Notes under the pieces: generated by a model
The model's input: the letters and a program-made list of their open reading frames with translations, nothing else
What the model was told of the DNA's origin: nothing
Databases searched by the model: none
Made by a program: the position numbers and the translations under genes
From: Psococerastis gibbosa
Taxonomy: Eukaryota; Arthropoda; Insecta; Psocodea; Psocidae
Direction: 5' to 3'
Assembly (NCBI GenBank): GCA_963971405.1
Contig: OZ020490.1
Span: forward strand, 4,030,001 to 4,094,000
DNA: 64,000 bases
In this document: piece after piece, positions 11,425 to 21,890 of the stretch
How the letters are laid out: the number at the start of each line of letters is the position of its first letter
Position numbering within the stretch: position 1 is the stretch's first letter

Positions 11425-11651
11425 ACCGAGCCGGCCGCCATACCAAGTTGAATCCAGCGGACCAGAGCAGGTCCAAAGCTGCAGATAACTTGGTCGTGTG
11501 CACAGTGCCGGTAGGGAAACATGGTAGGACTTGTCCTGGTCACCTCCGAACTAATCGTGTGACTTCACTGTGTTTCCCAAGTGGTTCGGAATCCACTATA
11601 ATCAGGAGGTCCACTGGAGTCCTATGGGCCCACAACGTGGCTTGGGACTGT
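11425..11651 (-). mobile_element. SINE-2, 5'-truncated copy
   Basis: It shares GTGTGCACAG, GTCCTGGTCACCTCCGA, CCAAGTGGTTCGGAATCCAC and AATCAGGAGGTCCAC with the other SINE-2 copies. The region corresponding to the SINE 5' end is replaced by GGAGTCCTATGGGCCCACAA and then by the hAT element at 11660. Confidence 0.6.
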
Positions 11652-11659
11652 GTCAAACC

Positions 11660-11735
11660 CAGTGGCGGCTCGTCCATAAGGGCACTGGGGCTACAGCCCT
11701 CCCATAATTTTACAGGCAAACAAAGCAATTTCCTT

Positions 11736-11768
<33 letters not shown>

Positions 11769-12359
11769 TAATAATATACTATTCTGAAGAAAAATGCAAC
11801 TGCTACAATTCGGCTATGCTATGTGCGTGCTCTAGGCAACTTGGGGCAATTTTCAATTTAGCCCCGGGTCGCCATGGCAACCGAGTCAGGCAAAAGTTAA
11901 GAAGATCGTTCGCACCATTGAAAAGGTGTACACAACTTTTCTCTTATGGACCTTGCAATGCAATTCATGCCATATGCATTTTTACATGGGCAGCGGGGCA
12001 GCGCCCCAAAAATGACTTTAAATGTTTCGTATTGATAATAACGTTGAATATTGGTATTTTTTTAAAATCATAATTATAAGAGTTATTTTTGAGAAGAGTT
12101 TCACTATTTTGTCATGACTGATGATTATTATAAAATTTTTCAAAGAAGAATTTTTGACTAGGGAAGTCAGGTTCTGCCCAACGGGCAGGCAGGGTAATGT
12201 AAACAAATATTACAAAAATGTAAACAGCGAGTGATAGACTTGTTTGCCACATCGAAATGCCGAAGAATCTATTTGATATTCAAGTAGTGGTAAGTTATAT
12301 GCTATTACTTTATTACAATTCGTTGCCCCACCATTTTGATACACCACGAGCCGCCACTG
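11660..12359. mobile_element. hAT element, 700 bp, non-autonomous
   Basis: Ends are CAGTGGCGGCTCGT and its inverted form ACGAGCCGCCACTG. A perfect 8-bp target duplication, GTCAAACC, lies at 11652-11659 and 12360-12367. The interior has an (AAT)n microsatellite at about 11738-11766 and no transposase. ATGCCGAAGAATC before a GTAAGT at 12290 looks like a first exon but runs into the terminal repeat, so I do not call it. Confidence 0.9.
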
Positions 12360-12367
12360 GTCAAACC

Positions 12368-13117
12368 ATACTACTACTACACCGACCGAGGTTTGAAATG
12401 CTCAGCAGTCTCCGGTCCTTTTTTTTAAATTGAAACTTGGAAATGCGAATCCCGCGATGAAATCTTGTGAATTAGGAAAACAACCACGTAGCTGGCATTA
12501 ATGTTGTTACTAAGTTAACAAAGATTAACTATAGCAAATTAAAGGGGGCAAGGTCGCAAGGTAGACTAAGCTGGGAGAAAGGAGAAGGGGCGGAAACTTA
12601 AGATGACGGGGGGTTTAAGCAACAATGAAAGACCCCCCATAATATTAAGACCGTTATAAAAAAAAATTATATTTTTTTTTATAATTCAAGATCATGTTTA
12701 ATGAAATTATTAAATTTATCATAGTAATAAACAATGTTTTTGAGCCGCTATTATTATTATTAATTTTTTATATTTGATGTTATCAATTTTTTTTAAATGT
12801 TTTAAAGATTTTGTGAGCGTTTTCAATGTATGGGTAAGGATCAGTTTGTTATGAAGTCAGGGTAAGTCGGGACAATACAGTACGGAAATTAATGTGGCTG
12901 TGGAGGTACAACGTGATCTGCAAACTTACGAAACGTCCCCGTCTCACGGTAATACCTTCACACCTATCTTCTGCCTTGATCAGGGCCGGCTCCAGGTTAG
13001 AGGCATATTTTTCAGGAAATATTTATATATTAATTTTTACATCTTACTTCTTAGTCCATTGCTTCCAGCAGCTCCAGCTCAGATGATGCCGGCTGCTTGA
13101 TGACCCAGCAATTTATT
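12368..13117. other. No gene recognised
   Basis: A possible hAT end, CAGGGCCGGCTCCAGG, sits at 12981 with a weak partner CCGGCCCT near 13623, enclosing the H1 foldback. No target duplication was found, so no element is called. The (CTA)n run next to the 12367 duplication is short. Confidence 0.4.
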
Positions 13118-13420
13118 GCTTTCCAATTTATACGTAGTATAAGAAAAGCTTTGTAATGGTCAAAATTTTCGATTCCAAGATTTCAACGGATTTACCCGTT
13201 TTGAGGTCTCAGGAACCCGAAAAATCGGCCGAGTAGTTGGCCCGGAAATCGATGAACAGACAGACAGACTGACATACAGACATACAGACAGACAGACATT
13301 TCGTAAAAACCACTTTTTTAGGTTCCTGGGACCTCAAAACGTGTAAACCCGTTGAAATCTCGGAATCGACAATTTCGACCATCAAAAAGTTTTCCTCATA
13401 CTACGTATAAATTGGAAAGC
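13118..13420. mobile_element. Head-to-head H1 5' ends (copy 3), foldback derivative
   Basis: The left half carries the H1 5' end in plus orientation (GCTTTCC at 13118 to about 13215). The right half carries the same end in minus orientation, with a GACA/CATA microsatellite at 13258-13300 and GGAAAGC at 13420. About 100 bases of arm can pair. The middle and 3' end of H1 are gone. Confidence 0.7.
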
Positions 13421-13802
13421 AATTCATTTAAACACCTACTAAACGTATGGCTTCATGAGAAAAGAACAGATCGAGAATACTTTCTATTCCATGTAGAGCA
13501 ATAAAAATACATTTTATTCAACATAGAGAACAAGACGTATTTTTTATTAACTCTCTTCTAACATGTATACATATTAACACACACCCACACACCTTCATGA
13601 GAAATTAATTGAAACACTGCACCGGCCCTAGCACGTGGAAACCCAGTTGGGCTGATTAATTCCTCGTCAATTTAAATTTAATTTAATGTAGTTTAGCAAA
13701 TTTAAATTTAATTTCGTACGTTAGTGATACAATTTATCATGTACCTACCTATTGCTGCGTTGTTGAAAAATTAGAATATATTGAATTTGAGTTAGAATAT
13801 GA
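13421..13802. other. No gene recognised
   Basis: AT-rich; contains a short direct repeat AATTTAAATTTAATTT at about 13665-13710. Nothing else was recognised. Confidence 0.4.
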
Positions 13803-14526
13803 TTAAACTTTAGGAAACAGTTCCTTAAAACCTGCGTGTGGTATGGATGTGAAACCTGGACTATAGCAGATAAGAAACTGAAGAGGTTTGAAGGGTTTGA
13901 AATGTAGTGCAACAGAAGGATGCTTCGAATCAGTTGGAAGGACCACGTGACGAATAAAAGAGTAGTAGAGGCTATTGAAGAAAAGAGAGGCAGCTGCTAC
14001 CTTGCATAAAAAATTAGATGATTGAAATGGGTAGGACATTTGCTAAGACACAAAAACTTGGATCATATTGAGTGTCTCCAAACTTGAATATAATTTATAG
14101 GTACTTGTAGATATACAATTAAAAAGACGCAACTACACCATCATTGAGGGCACAGTGAAAGGAACCAATAGAACAGAAGAAGGAATTCATGAATTTATTA
14201 TACTTTTTATCATATTGACTAAGTGGTAAGGGTGATTTTGTTAACATTAATTAGTTTCTGTTGAATATAGAGTGGCTAAAATTGCGAATACATATGATTG
14301 GATGAAAGCGACGGCTGTTTCTAAAGTTAATAAAAGAATTTGGGTAAAAATAAGAATATTCAATATAATAATTGATACTGAAGGAGGACGCAAGAGGTCG
14401 AACGTACCAAGAGCTGAAGAGGAAGGCGCAAGATCGAGAGAGCTGGAAGATGATATGCAGGGAATTTCTACTAACCAATCGCTGAGGATAAGACCTCAGA
14501 AGAAGAAGCTGCTAATCTATATGTAA
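13803..14526 (+). mobile_element. LINE-A C-terminal region, broken
   Basis: Blocks in order: GCETWTIADKKLKRFEGFEM near 13850, RRMLRISWKDHVTNKRVVEA near 13917, LKWVGHLLRHKNLDHI near 14020, TIIEGTVKGTNR near 14142, and [17 protein letters not shown] near 14410. This is the order of the region after the RT domain in many arthropod LINEs. Stops, frame changes and two short foreign stretches (about 14086-14135 and 14205-14365) break it. The last block is followed by the LINE stop and an A-rich DLRRRSC-type tail. Confidence 0.75.
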
Positions 14527-14559
14527 AGGTTAATGGCAATGGTGTAATACTATTTAACA

Positions 14560-14706
14560 ACGGCTTAGTTGGACTTACATTGCTTGTTGTGTTAATAGTC
14601 ATTAGAGGCATGGGCCTCATGGTCATCGAACAATTAGGGCTGAGCCCATTGTCTGGGGAAAGAATGACTATTAATACAGCAGGCAATGCAAGTCCAACTA
14701 ACCCTT
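14560..14706. mobile_element. FB-5 foldback MITE
   Basis: TTAGTTGGACTTACATTGCT at the left pairs with AGCAGGCAATGCAAGTCCAA region at the right; GTTAATAGTCATT pairs with AATGACTATTAAT. Half of another copy is seen at 60417. The element lies between two LINE-A fragments. No coding capacity. Confidence 0.65.
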
Positions 14707-15020
14707 TGCTAAAGAAGCTGCTACCTCATATGAAAAGTAAAAAAGCGAAATGGATAGGATATTTATTAAGACACCAAAATGACACCCTCTGCGCATGCGG
14801 CCAGCGCCAAGACTTAGAACATCTGTTCCTGTGCAGCCTTTGCCCCCACCGCTGCACACCTGAAGACGTGTGGGAGGCCAATGTGGCGGCTATGAATTTC
14901 GCCCAGTTTTGGACGCGCTTGGACACGAAAAAGTAAAGTAAGAAAGACACCAAAATTTGGTTCACACTATCATTGAGGGCACAGTGGAAGGAACCAATAG
15001 AAGAAGGAAATAATAGAACA
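14707..15020 (+). mobile_element. LINE-A fragment interrupted by another LINE
   Basis: KKAKWIGYLLRHQN is read up to 14780 and the sequence resumes after 14943 with HTIIEGTVEGTNRRRK-type residues, so one LINE-A tail was split by an insertion. The interrupting piece is listed separately. Confidence 0.7.
14781..14943 (+). mobile_element. 5'-truncated CR1/L2-like LINE insertion with 13-bp target duplication
   Basis: AAGACACCAAAAT occurs directly before this segment and again directly after it. In between, the frame reads DTLCACGQRQDLEHLFLCSL and ends CTPEDVWEANVAAMNFAQFW plus a few residues and a stop, with an AAGTAAAGTAAG-like tail. The C-x-C-x(8)-H-x(3)-C pattern and the late FW are typical of the very C-terminus of CR1/L2-type polymerases. 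Target duplication plus 5' truncation is what target-primed reverse transcription leaves. Confidence 0.75.
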
Positions 15021-15650
15021 ACTGATTGTATGACTTCAGAAGAATTAGAACATTTGAGCCAATATTTAAACGAAACGCATACAGATGCAGCAGTATCAGC
15101 GTTTTTCTCATTTTTCACTTTGAATCAATGAAAATATTTTTTTTTTTTAGCCCGAAGCTCGCCAAATGAAAAAGTCACATAGTTGATTCCTAAAAAGGTT
15201 GTGCGTCAGCAATCCAGCTGATTGATTGCAAATTCAGCAACTTTATTGCAATTATATTGGCAGCCTTAGAGGGAAAAAAAAATCTTTAAAGTTCATCCAA
15301 CAGAATTCGTGGGCTATAGGAAGCTTTATAATTGGAAGAGTTACATCGGGATTTTATAGCAAGTTTCTACATCAGCAGATTCTGAAATTTGTAAGATTAT
15401 TACCAGATAATCTGACCCCCCCCCCCCATATTGGTTTTCTTATTAAATATAGGTCGTCGAGCTATACAAGCAATGTCACATAAAAAAATGCTCCTGTACA
15501 TTTTTATGCATGGCATGCGGCAATCACTAACACCAATTGGCCACAGTTTGAGAGCTCCTCTTTTCAAACCTCTTTACAGTCCGTTATCAATTTCTGCAAA
15601 TCAAGTTCCAGGAAAAATAAAATAAGGAACTTCTTCTGCTTTCTCGTCAT
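15021..15650. other. No gene recognised
   Basis: Short open frames at 15226-15625 show no recognisable domains. A C tract lies at 15417-15427. Confidence 0.4.
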
Positions 15651-15654
15651 TGTA

Positions 15655-15870
15655 TGTCTCTTCTATCGAAGAATGGCGATCATCATGGCAATTGTAAACA
15701 CGTAGATACCGTACTTCAGACTCCCCAAGGAAGTCAAGAATGGGGAGTATCTAATGTACCGAGTTACTTAGTCATGATGACTATACTAGGGAATTAGAAT
15801 GTAGTGGTTCCCCATTGCCTTCTGCATCCTTATATGCCGTTGGAGTATTGTTGAGCAAGTCGATCAAGAC
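15655..15870 (-). mobile_element. LINE-D 3' end
   Basis: On the minus strand it reads DAEGNGEPLHSNSLVIMT and, nearer 15680, IAMMIAILR before the stop. A 90-base non-matching stretch lies between the blocks. The trinucleotide array begins directly at the inner edge of the fragment. Confidence 0.55.
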
Positions 15871-16057
<187 letters not shown>

Positions 16058-17347
16058 GTCAATGTCAATAGACGGCTCTTTCAGATCGAATTCTGCTCTA
16101 TCCTCATCTGACTCTGGCCATAAAAGTCTTCTAGTAATTATGTTATTCAACCCATTATTATTATTAACACAATCATTAAAAAAATTTTAAAACACGTTCA
16201 GTACATTACGGCACCCACTTATCATCTAAGCTTTCAAAATTTTTATTTACTGCATCCAGCCTGATATATGTAGTCTAGAATGCGATACCATTGTATTTAT
16301 AATAAATGAGCTTATTAATCATTTTAAAATGGGAATATAGTGGAAATATCTCTTAATTAAAAGGACTTCAAATGATAAGTGCAGCCCGTTGTTAATTATC
16401 TCTGATTTCCGGTTTCCGTATAATTCGTACTACCACTAAATTTTACTCTTCTATTAGTACTGTATTCTACATTTATCATTAATTTCCATGTACTATGCAG
16501 TTGGTTGTTAATTTACTATGGTTGACTAATTATACGTTTTATAAAATAGTGTTATGTAGAGTAGACTGAGTAGTGTAGTGAGATTGTATAATCAACCATA
16601 TAGTAGCCGCTGCGTACATGGGTTTCAGCTGTAAATATCACTGATAAAAGCTTTGAGTTTCACTGAAACGCGGCTTGGGGGGGGGGGGGTTCCCCGGAAT
16701 ACCCTTTTCTTGTAGTAAGCGTCGATAATTATAATAATATATCCGAATGAGCTTCCTAAATCCTCAAATTTCACTCGTGACGATAATTGGAATGTGGCGT
16801 CATTTTCAAGCTACTCGTGTCAGTTGGCGTTTTGGCTCTTATATAGCTAATATTGTCGATAAAAATACTCACGTTAATTTATTTATTTCTGAATATTAAC
16901 AATTTTTCACGCAAAAACATATTGCAATATTTTTTTCTTCTTAGGCCGGTACTCCCCTGCGCCGAGGAATATATTTATAAATAAGTTATCAATTATCAGG
17001 GGGGGGGGGGGGCACCGTGCATCTTGCCCCCCCCCCCCCCAGAAGCAAAGAACCCTTGGTGCAGTTTATTTACTTGTCTCCCTTAATATTCCAAACATTA
17101 AGATAAAAGTAAATCACAAAATTTGGCATTTGCACCCCACCAACTTTTAGAAACTTTTTCGCGCCAATTTTGTTTGTATAGCCAACTTTCGAATGATTTT
17201 TGATATAAAGGCTGTAGTCAATAATTTTATAGAAAGAGCGAGTGTACGTCGGTCAACGTTTTCTGCATTATAGATATTTTAAGTAACCATTCACCAATGC
17301 ATTTTCTTTATACTTTCCAGAGTACCGAATTCTTGCCCCCCCCATGA
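16058..17347. other. No gene recognised; G/C hairpin near 17000
   Basis: On the minus strand 16075-16150 gives an open stretch (RRLLWPESDEDRAEFDLKE) with no family assignment. At 17000-17041 a 14-base G run and a C run of similar length flank 15 bases and could form a very stable hairpin. A G tract lies at 16676-16690. Confidence 0.35.
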
Positions 17348-17355
17348 GGGGAAAC

Positions 17356-17890
17356 CAGGGACGCAACAACAGGGGGGGGGTACATTGCCCCCCCTGGAAA
17401 CCAATTGCCCCCCCCCCTGGAAATCATTGCCATTCCACCCCCCCCCCCAAAAAGGCCTAAATTTTGAAATAGCATTAAAAAGGTTTGGTTCCTCATAAGT
17501 TGTGATAATCAAAGCTATTTCAACTTTCGCGCGTCTTTTCTTACCCTCGAATCTCGATCATCGACTCGATCGAGTTGCACGTGTCAATAGCTATAGTAGT
17601 GATGGGCCGTGTAAAGAGCTATTTGAGATCTACTATGAATCAAGAGCGCCTGAACCATATGGGGGTACTTAACTGTCACAAGGAACGTGTGCGTCAATTG
17701 GACATAGACAAAGTGATAGCGGAATTCATTAGTGCCAATGAGTACCGACACACGGTTTTCGGCAATATCTAGGTAGTAGTAGTAGTAGTAGTAGTATGGT
17801 TTGACACATATTTAAACATTCTACAGTATAGTATAATTTGTGGTTTCTTGCCCCCCCCCCCCCTAGAAAGAGTCCGTTGTGGCGTCCCTG
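17356..17890. mobile_element. hAT element, 535 bp, keeps the transposase C-terminus
   Basis: Ends CAGGGACGCAACAAC and GTTGTGGCGTCCCTG are inverted repeats. A perfect 8-bp target duplication GGGGAAAC flanks them (17348-17355, 17891-17898). Next to each end lie long C tracts. The interior carries the end of a hAT transposase, so this is an internally deleted copy of an autonomous element. Confidence 0.92.
17599..17772 (+). pseudogene. hAT transposase C-terminal (dimerisation domain) remnant
   Basis: The frame MGRVKSYLRSTMNQERLNHM continues with LNCHKERVRQLDIDKVIAEF and ends FGNI and a stop. The R-x-K-(S/T)-(Y/F)-(L)-R-S/N-x-(M)-x-Q-x-RL-x-x-L core, then a short helix with HKE and a late EF-x-x-x-NE, is the end of the hATC dimerisation region as seen in hAT transposases and ZMYM-like host proteins. 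Only about 58 codons remain of a protein normally 600 residues or longer. It lies inside matched hAT ends, which supports the call. The RNase-H-like catalytic domain and BED finger are absent, so it is inactive. Confidence 0.8.
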
Positions 17891-17898
17891 GGGGAAAC

Positions 17899-18239
17899 CG
17901 TTCGTAACAACAATTAATAAGGAAAAAAAGTCCTGAAGAACATAGCCCATGACTTAATATTATTAATAAAGATATATTTATTCCTCAATAATTTATAGTT
18001 ACAGCCCCTCCCAACATAATTCCTATATGCCCCACAGATGAATAATCAACTAATAATTTTATATCTCTCTGCCGTAAACAATTTAAATCAATTAACACTC
18101 TTCCAATTATTCTCAATATTCTGCAGAATTTTTAAAACTCGGCGTCCCTGTCAATTATACCATTACTGTCAATATTATTAATACATCTAATTATGCTGTG
18201 CAAGAATAAATATGGAACGTTCACTTAAGAACAAGACGA
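17899..18239. other. No gene recognised
   Basis: AT-rich, unassigned sequence between the hAT element and the LINE-B tail. Confidence 0.4.
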
Positions 18240-18670
18240 GGCTGAAGTATTCTACGCGGATGTATTTGGAACGCCTCTGACTCTCGCTGCACAACCCGGA
18301 GGGCGGCCTGTGCCTGCCGTTCCAGAAACTTCTTCACCTTCTTCTGGCTCTACAGCCCTTGTTGGGCTTTGGCCTTTTTGAAAGCACTCCTCCAGTCATC
18401 TCGGTTTTGTACCACGCTCCACCATCTACGGACTCTCAACTCGCGAAGGTCAGTTTCCAACTCATCCTTCCAGCGTTTTCGAGGACGTCCGACTTTGTAC
18501 ATCTTGTTCGGCATGCGGTCTTCTGCATTTTTTCGACGTGTCCCAGACATCTTAGGCGTTGAGATTTTATATTCCGGACTATGTCTTCGTTCCAAATACA
18601 TCTCTGTACGTCAAATACATCAGCCTCGTCTTTTTCTTTAGGGTATTTAGCTCTTACATGGTACCTCAAA
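18240..18670 (-). mobile_element. LINE-B C-terminal fragment
   Basis: Minus-strand blocks: WNEDIVRNIKSQRLRCLGHV, then after a frame change EDRMPNKMYKVGRPRKRWKD, RELRVRRWWSVVQNRDDWRS and KKAKAQQGL with a stop. LR-x-LGHV-x-x-M / R-x-GRPRKRWKD / L-x-VRRW-x-x-x-x-x-x-RD-x-WR is a standard non-LTR polymerase C-tail. Related pieces lie at 36283, 42440 and more distantly 28110. The upstream coding part runs directly into the 196-bp tandem array. Confidence 0.75.
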
Positions 18671-19390
18671 AGATTCCCCCTGACCTTTGAGTGTGAGGAA
18701 TCATCCGACGACTTGTTCTCCTTATGGACTTATTGAAGTGTAGGTTATTTTACCCCAAAGGTTCAAAAATTAGTTAACGAAAAGGATGAGGTCAAATACA
18801 TCTACGTAAAATACATCAACCTCGTCTTGTTCTTTAGGGTATTTAGCTCTTACATGGTACCTCAAAAGATTCCCCCTGACCTTTGAGTGTGAGGAATCAT
18901 CCGACGACTTGTTCTCCTTATGGACTAATTGAAGTGTAGGTTATTTTACCCCAATGCTTCAAAAATTAGTTAAAGAAAATGACGAGGTCAAATTCATCTA
19001 CGTAAAATACATCAACCTCTTCTTGTTCTTTAGGGAATTTAGCTCGTATATAGTTCCTCAGAAGATTCCCCCTGACCTTTGAGTCGGAGGAATAATCCGA
19101 CAACTTGATCTCCTTATGGACTAATTGAAGTGTAGGTTATTTTACCCCAATGCTTCAAAAATTAGTTAAAGAAAATGACGAGGTCAAATTCATCTACGTA
19201 AAATACATCAACCTCTTCTTGTTCTTTAGGGAATTTAGCTCGTATATAGTTCCTCAGAAGATTCCCCCTGACCTTTGAGTCGGAGGAATAATCCGACAAC
19301 TTGATCTCCTTATGGAGTAATTGAAGTGTAGTTAATTTTACTCTAAAGATTCAAAAATTAGTTAACGCAAAGGATGAGGTCAGTTGGAAA
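18601..19390. repeat. 196-bp tandem array, four copies
   Basis: CCTCGTC/CCTCTTC landmarks recur at 18621, 18817, 19013 and 19209, exactly 196 bases apart. Copies 3 and 4 are nearly identical and differ from copies 1 and 2 (TCGGAGGAATAATCC against TGTGAGGAATCATCC). Copy 1 is continuous with the LINE-B frame, in which RYHVRAKYPKEKDEADVF is encoded by the repeat on the minus strand. Confidence 0.9.
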
Positions 19391-19837
19391 ATAAATCGTC
19401 TGGAATTCTTGATTAAACCCCCGGTACCTTTTAAATGTATAGTCTTGCATTAAAACGTGAACGAGTGCAAAAGCATTGGGCGAATCCTTTATTATGCGTT
19501 GGCAACACTTTGCCCCCTCACACCCCCCCCCCCCAAATCCCCCCTGTGCAATACACTTCCCCCCTGCGACATAACTGTAACATTAGTTTTTATGTTATCA
19601 TTTAACTTTGTTCAAGATTGCTTTTTCTTCCGTAGATTGTTAACCTGGATTTCTCAACCCTGGAGTTTTATTTTTCTTTGTCTTGTCTGAGGAAAACCAA
19701 TTTTTTATTTATTTTGAAAGTTTAAATTTTGGTGCTTAAGTGTGTGCGTCCGGTAGGAAATTGGCAGCCTGAAATTTTATACTTCTTATTTTTTACTTAA
19801 TAAACTAAGTAGGTTATTAAAATAACGGCCAAATCCA
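19391..19837. other. No gene recognised
   Basis: Has a C tract at 19524-19534. Short open frames have no supported function. Confidence 0.4.
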
Positions 19838-20275
19838 CGAGAGCAGAGCCTGTTTCAAACTGCGGCAAACTTGGCAGTGTGCACAGCGTTGGCAGGGGAA
19901 CATGGTGGGACATGATAACCCGTTGAGACTATACCAGTCAGTCTACGTGCGTGTCGAGTCCTGGTCACCTCCGAATTAATCGTGTGACTTCACTATACTA
20001 CCCGAACGGTTCCGAATCTTTTATAATCAGGAGGTCCACTCTGTCAGCAACAGAACCCATCACGGGCCACATGGCCTATAGGGTTCATTTTCTAATTTGT
20101 ATATTTTGCATTGTATTCTTAATTTTGAATATATTGATTCATTGAACTTCCCTTTTCCCTGAGGTGAAATAGTCTGCCCTTAGGGTGCCTCAAGTTAATA
20201 GACAGACTCACTCTCCCCGCCAGGCTGACAGGGTTGCTGACAGGCAGCAGAAATGCTGAAAGGCGTTAGAAAAAA
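19838..20275 (-). mobile_element. SINE-2 copy with an internal insert
   Basis: Plus-strand landmarks GTTTCAAACTGCGGCAAAC, GGGGAACATGGTGGGACATG, GTCCTGGTCACCTCCGA, CAGGAGGTCCACTCTGTCAG and CCGCCAGGCTGACAGGGTTG run in the order expected for a minus copy. About 80 unmatched AT-rich bases lie at 20062-20145. The two halves otherwise join in normal order. Confidence 0.7.
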
Positions 20276-20279
20276 AAAG

Positions 20280-20578
20280 AGTTATTAAAATATTGGTTCA
20301 TTTAAATAGTAAAAGACTACTTTATGCATCAACAAATCATGCAATAAGGTATTTTTTTTAATTTTTGGTTTTGTAGTTTATTTCATGGCATCATAACTTT
20401 TATGAAAATGCTACGTTACTTGAAATTAAAATACCCTATTATATGATGCACGAAGTAGTCTTCTGCAACTTAAATGAGCCAATTCTTTAATATCTGGCTT
20501 TGTTAATTAAACAATAAAATAAGAAGTCTTAATACCAATGGATTTTAGGGTATCTATTTCCTACGGGACGTACACTCT
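20280..20578. mobile_element. FB-3 foldback MITE, second copy
   Basis: The left half has TTGGTTCATTTAAATAGTAA and AAGACTACTTTATGCATCA. The right half has TGATGCACGAAGTAGTCTT and AACTTAAATGAGCC, the inverted forms. It matches the interior arms of the FB-3 copy at 8044. Ends are more diverged than the arms. Confidence 0.55.
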
Positions 20579-20651
20579 TAAACAAGAAATGACTCTTGTT
20601 GTTATACGTTACTATAGCAAAATAACGTTGTAAGGCCCTGCAGACTTTCAA

Positions 20652-20750
20652 GTGGTAGAGTGAACTTTTATGTGAACTTTCACCCGAAATGTTGCTGGTT
20701 TGAGGTCCGTATTTGCTGTCTTTTTGGCCCTGCTTTCGAGGAAGTGTGAA
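20652..20750 (+). mobile_element. Degenerate SINE-1 head
   Basis: GTGGTAGAGTGAAC, CTTTCACCCGAAATGTTGCT and GGTTTGAGGTCC line up with the A-box, middle and B-box of SINE-1, followed by a weak match to TTCTGGCCATGCTTCGGAGG. The match is diverged and the tail is missing. Confidence 0.4.
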
Positions 20751-20759
20751 GCCCCCCTT

Positions 20760-20920
20760 TTCTTCTTAAAATACCTCTTCTATCGACGATTGGCGATCAT
20801 CATGGCAATTGTAGCCATGATGACTATACTTGGGAATTGTAAAGCAGTGGTTTCCAGTTACCTTCTGCATCATTATGCCGTTGACACTTCATTGAGTTCC
20901 TCGGCTTCGGGACCAGCTTT
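20760..20920 (-). mobile_element. LINE-D 3' end, minus
   Basis: The sequence CGATTGGCGATCATCATGGC is the complement of the IAMMIANRR coding tail. Beyond it the minus strand reads toward VIMATIAMM and an E-x-LNEVSTA segment. It faces the plus-oriented LINE-D fragment at 20935. Confidence 0.55.
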
Positions 20921-20934
20921 CCAACCCCAGGACA

Positions 20935-21090
20935 AAAGACTGTGTTTTTCACTTATTCCAGCTCAAACTCGGTCCCCTATCTTTGGCAAAACTGCAAAAG
21001 CACGGCTTCACTTTTCAGAGCAGCCGTCTCCAAGGTACAAATTGCCGTGATGATCGCCAATCTCCAATAAAAGAGGCATCTAAAGAAGAA
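20935..21090 (+). mobile_element. LINE-D 3' end, plus
   Basis: GCACGGCTTCACTTTTCAGAG and CAGCCGTCTCCAAGGTACAA correspond to the FRAAVSKVQIAVMIANLQ tail, followed by A-rich AAGAAGGAAGAA. Two LINE-D ends therefore lie in opposite orientation around 20920-20935. Confidence 0.6.
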
Positions 21091-21814
21091 GGAAGAAAAT
21101 GCGAAAGTTTTGCTTCAAGTGCCTCTAGGCAGAAAAAGGGTAAAGTGGGACAAGTGCTTTGAAACGAAATTGGAGGGGAAGGGCGGTGAGAGAAACGTTG
21201 TTTCTCTAGCCGAAAATACCTAGGTTAAACGTATAAAAGAAATAAGAAAAATCCTGAATGGCTCTGGGTCTACTTTACAAAGTACGGTAAAACTGGGTAA
21301 AAGGAAGCCGTGATATGCATTCCAAAGCAGAAATTTAATCAACACGAATGGTTTTTAATTTTACCTGCCTCTATTTCCCCGGCTTACCGTACGGCGTACT
21401 TGGGCGTCAATGCCCTAAGGAGGCTAACATATTTTCTTTTTCTCCTTTTTCTTTTCTTCTTCTTTATCGTCTATTTCAGACTGGCATTGCCTATTATTGC
21501 ATACCTTTACCTCGCCAATGAATTGCTTTTGTCTTCAAAGTAGCCCTGCTTCTGAGTAATGACTTATGGTCTCAGAGGAGAAGACGCGAAAATGCCTAAT
21601 CTGTACTTCCTCGTGGTGAATATGGAAGCGCGTAGTTGGGGAAAGTGAAACTCTGCTGGTGAAGAGATTCAAGAGAACCTCATAAATTCAATAATTTTGA
21701 TGGTACGTGAGGAATACATGAGATTTGGGTTTTTTTGGTCATTCCATCAAGAGATATGCTCTTAAAATCATGAGATCTCATGAAATTACATGAGGGATGA
21801 CAACGCTGCTTGCA
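21091..21814. other. No gene recognised
   Basis: Unassigned; no shared repeat or splice-bounded frame was found. Confidence 0.4.
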
Positions 21815-21890
21815 AACATACTCACTCCCCCCGCCAGGCTGACAGGGTTCCTACAAAGCAGAAATACTGAAAGCAGGTTTTAAAGTATTC
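21815..21890 (-). mobile_element. SINE-2 5'-end scrap
   Basis: ACTCACTCCCCCCGCCAGGC, TGACAGGGTTCC and GAAATACTGAAAGCAGG match the 5' part of SINE-2 read on the minus strand. The rest of the copy is absent. Confidence 0.55.

Noticed and set aside
12256-12290. First exon (MPKNLFDIQVV then GTAAGT) in the 700-bp hAT
   Set aside because: It points toward the nearby terminal repeat and no downstream coding sequence exists within the element.
12981-13630. hAT element enclosing the head-to-head H1 pair
   Set aside because: Ends CAGGGCCGGCTCC and CCGGCCCTAG are weakly paired and no 8-bp duplication was found.
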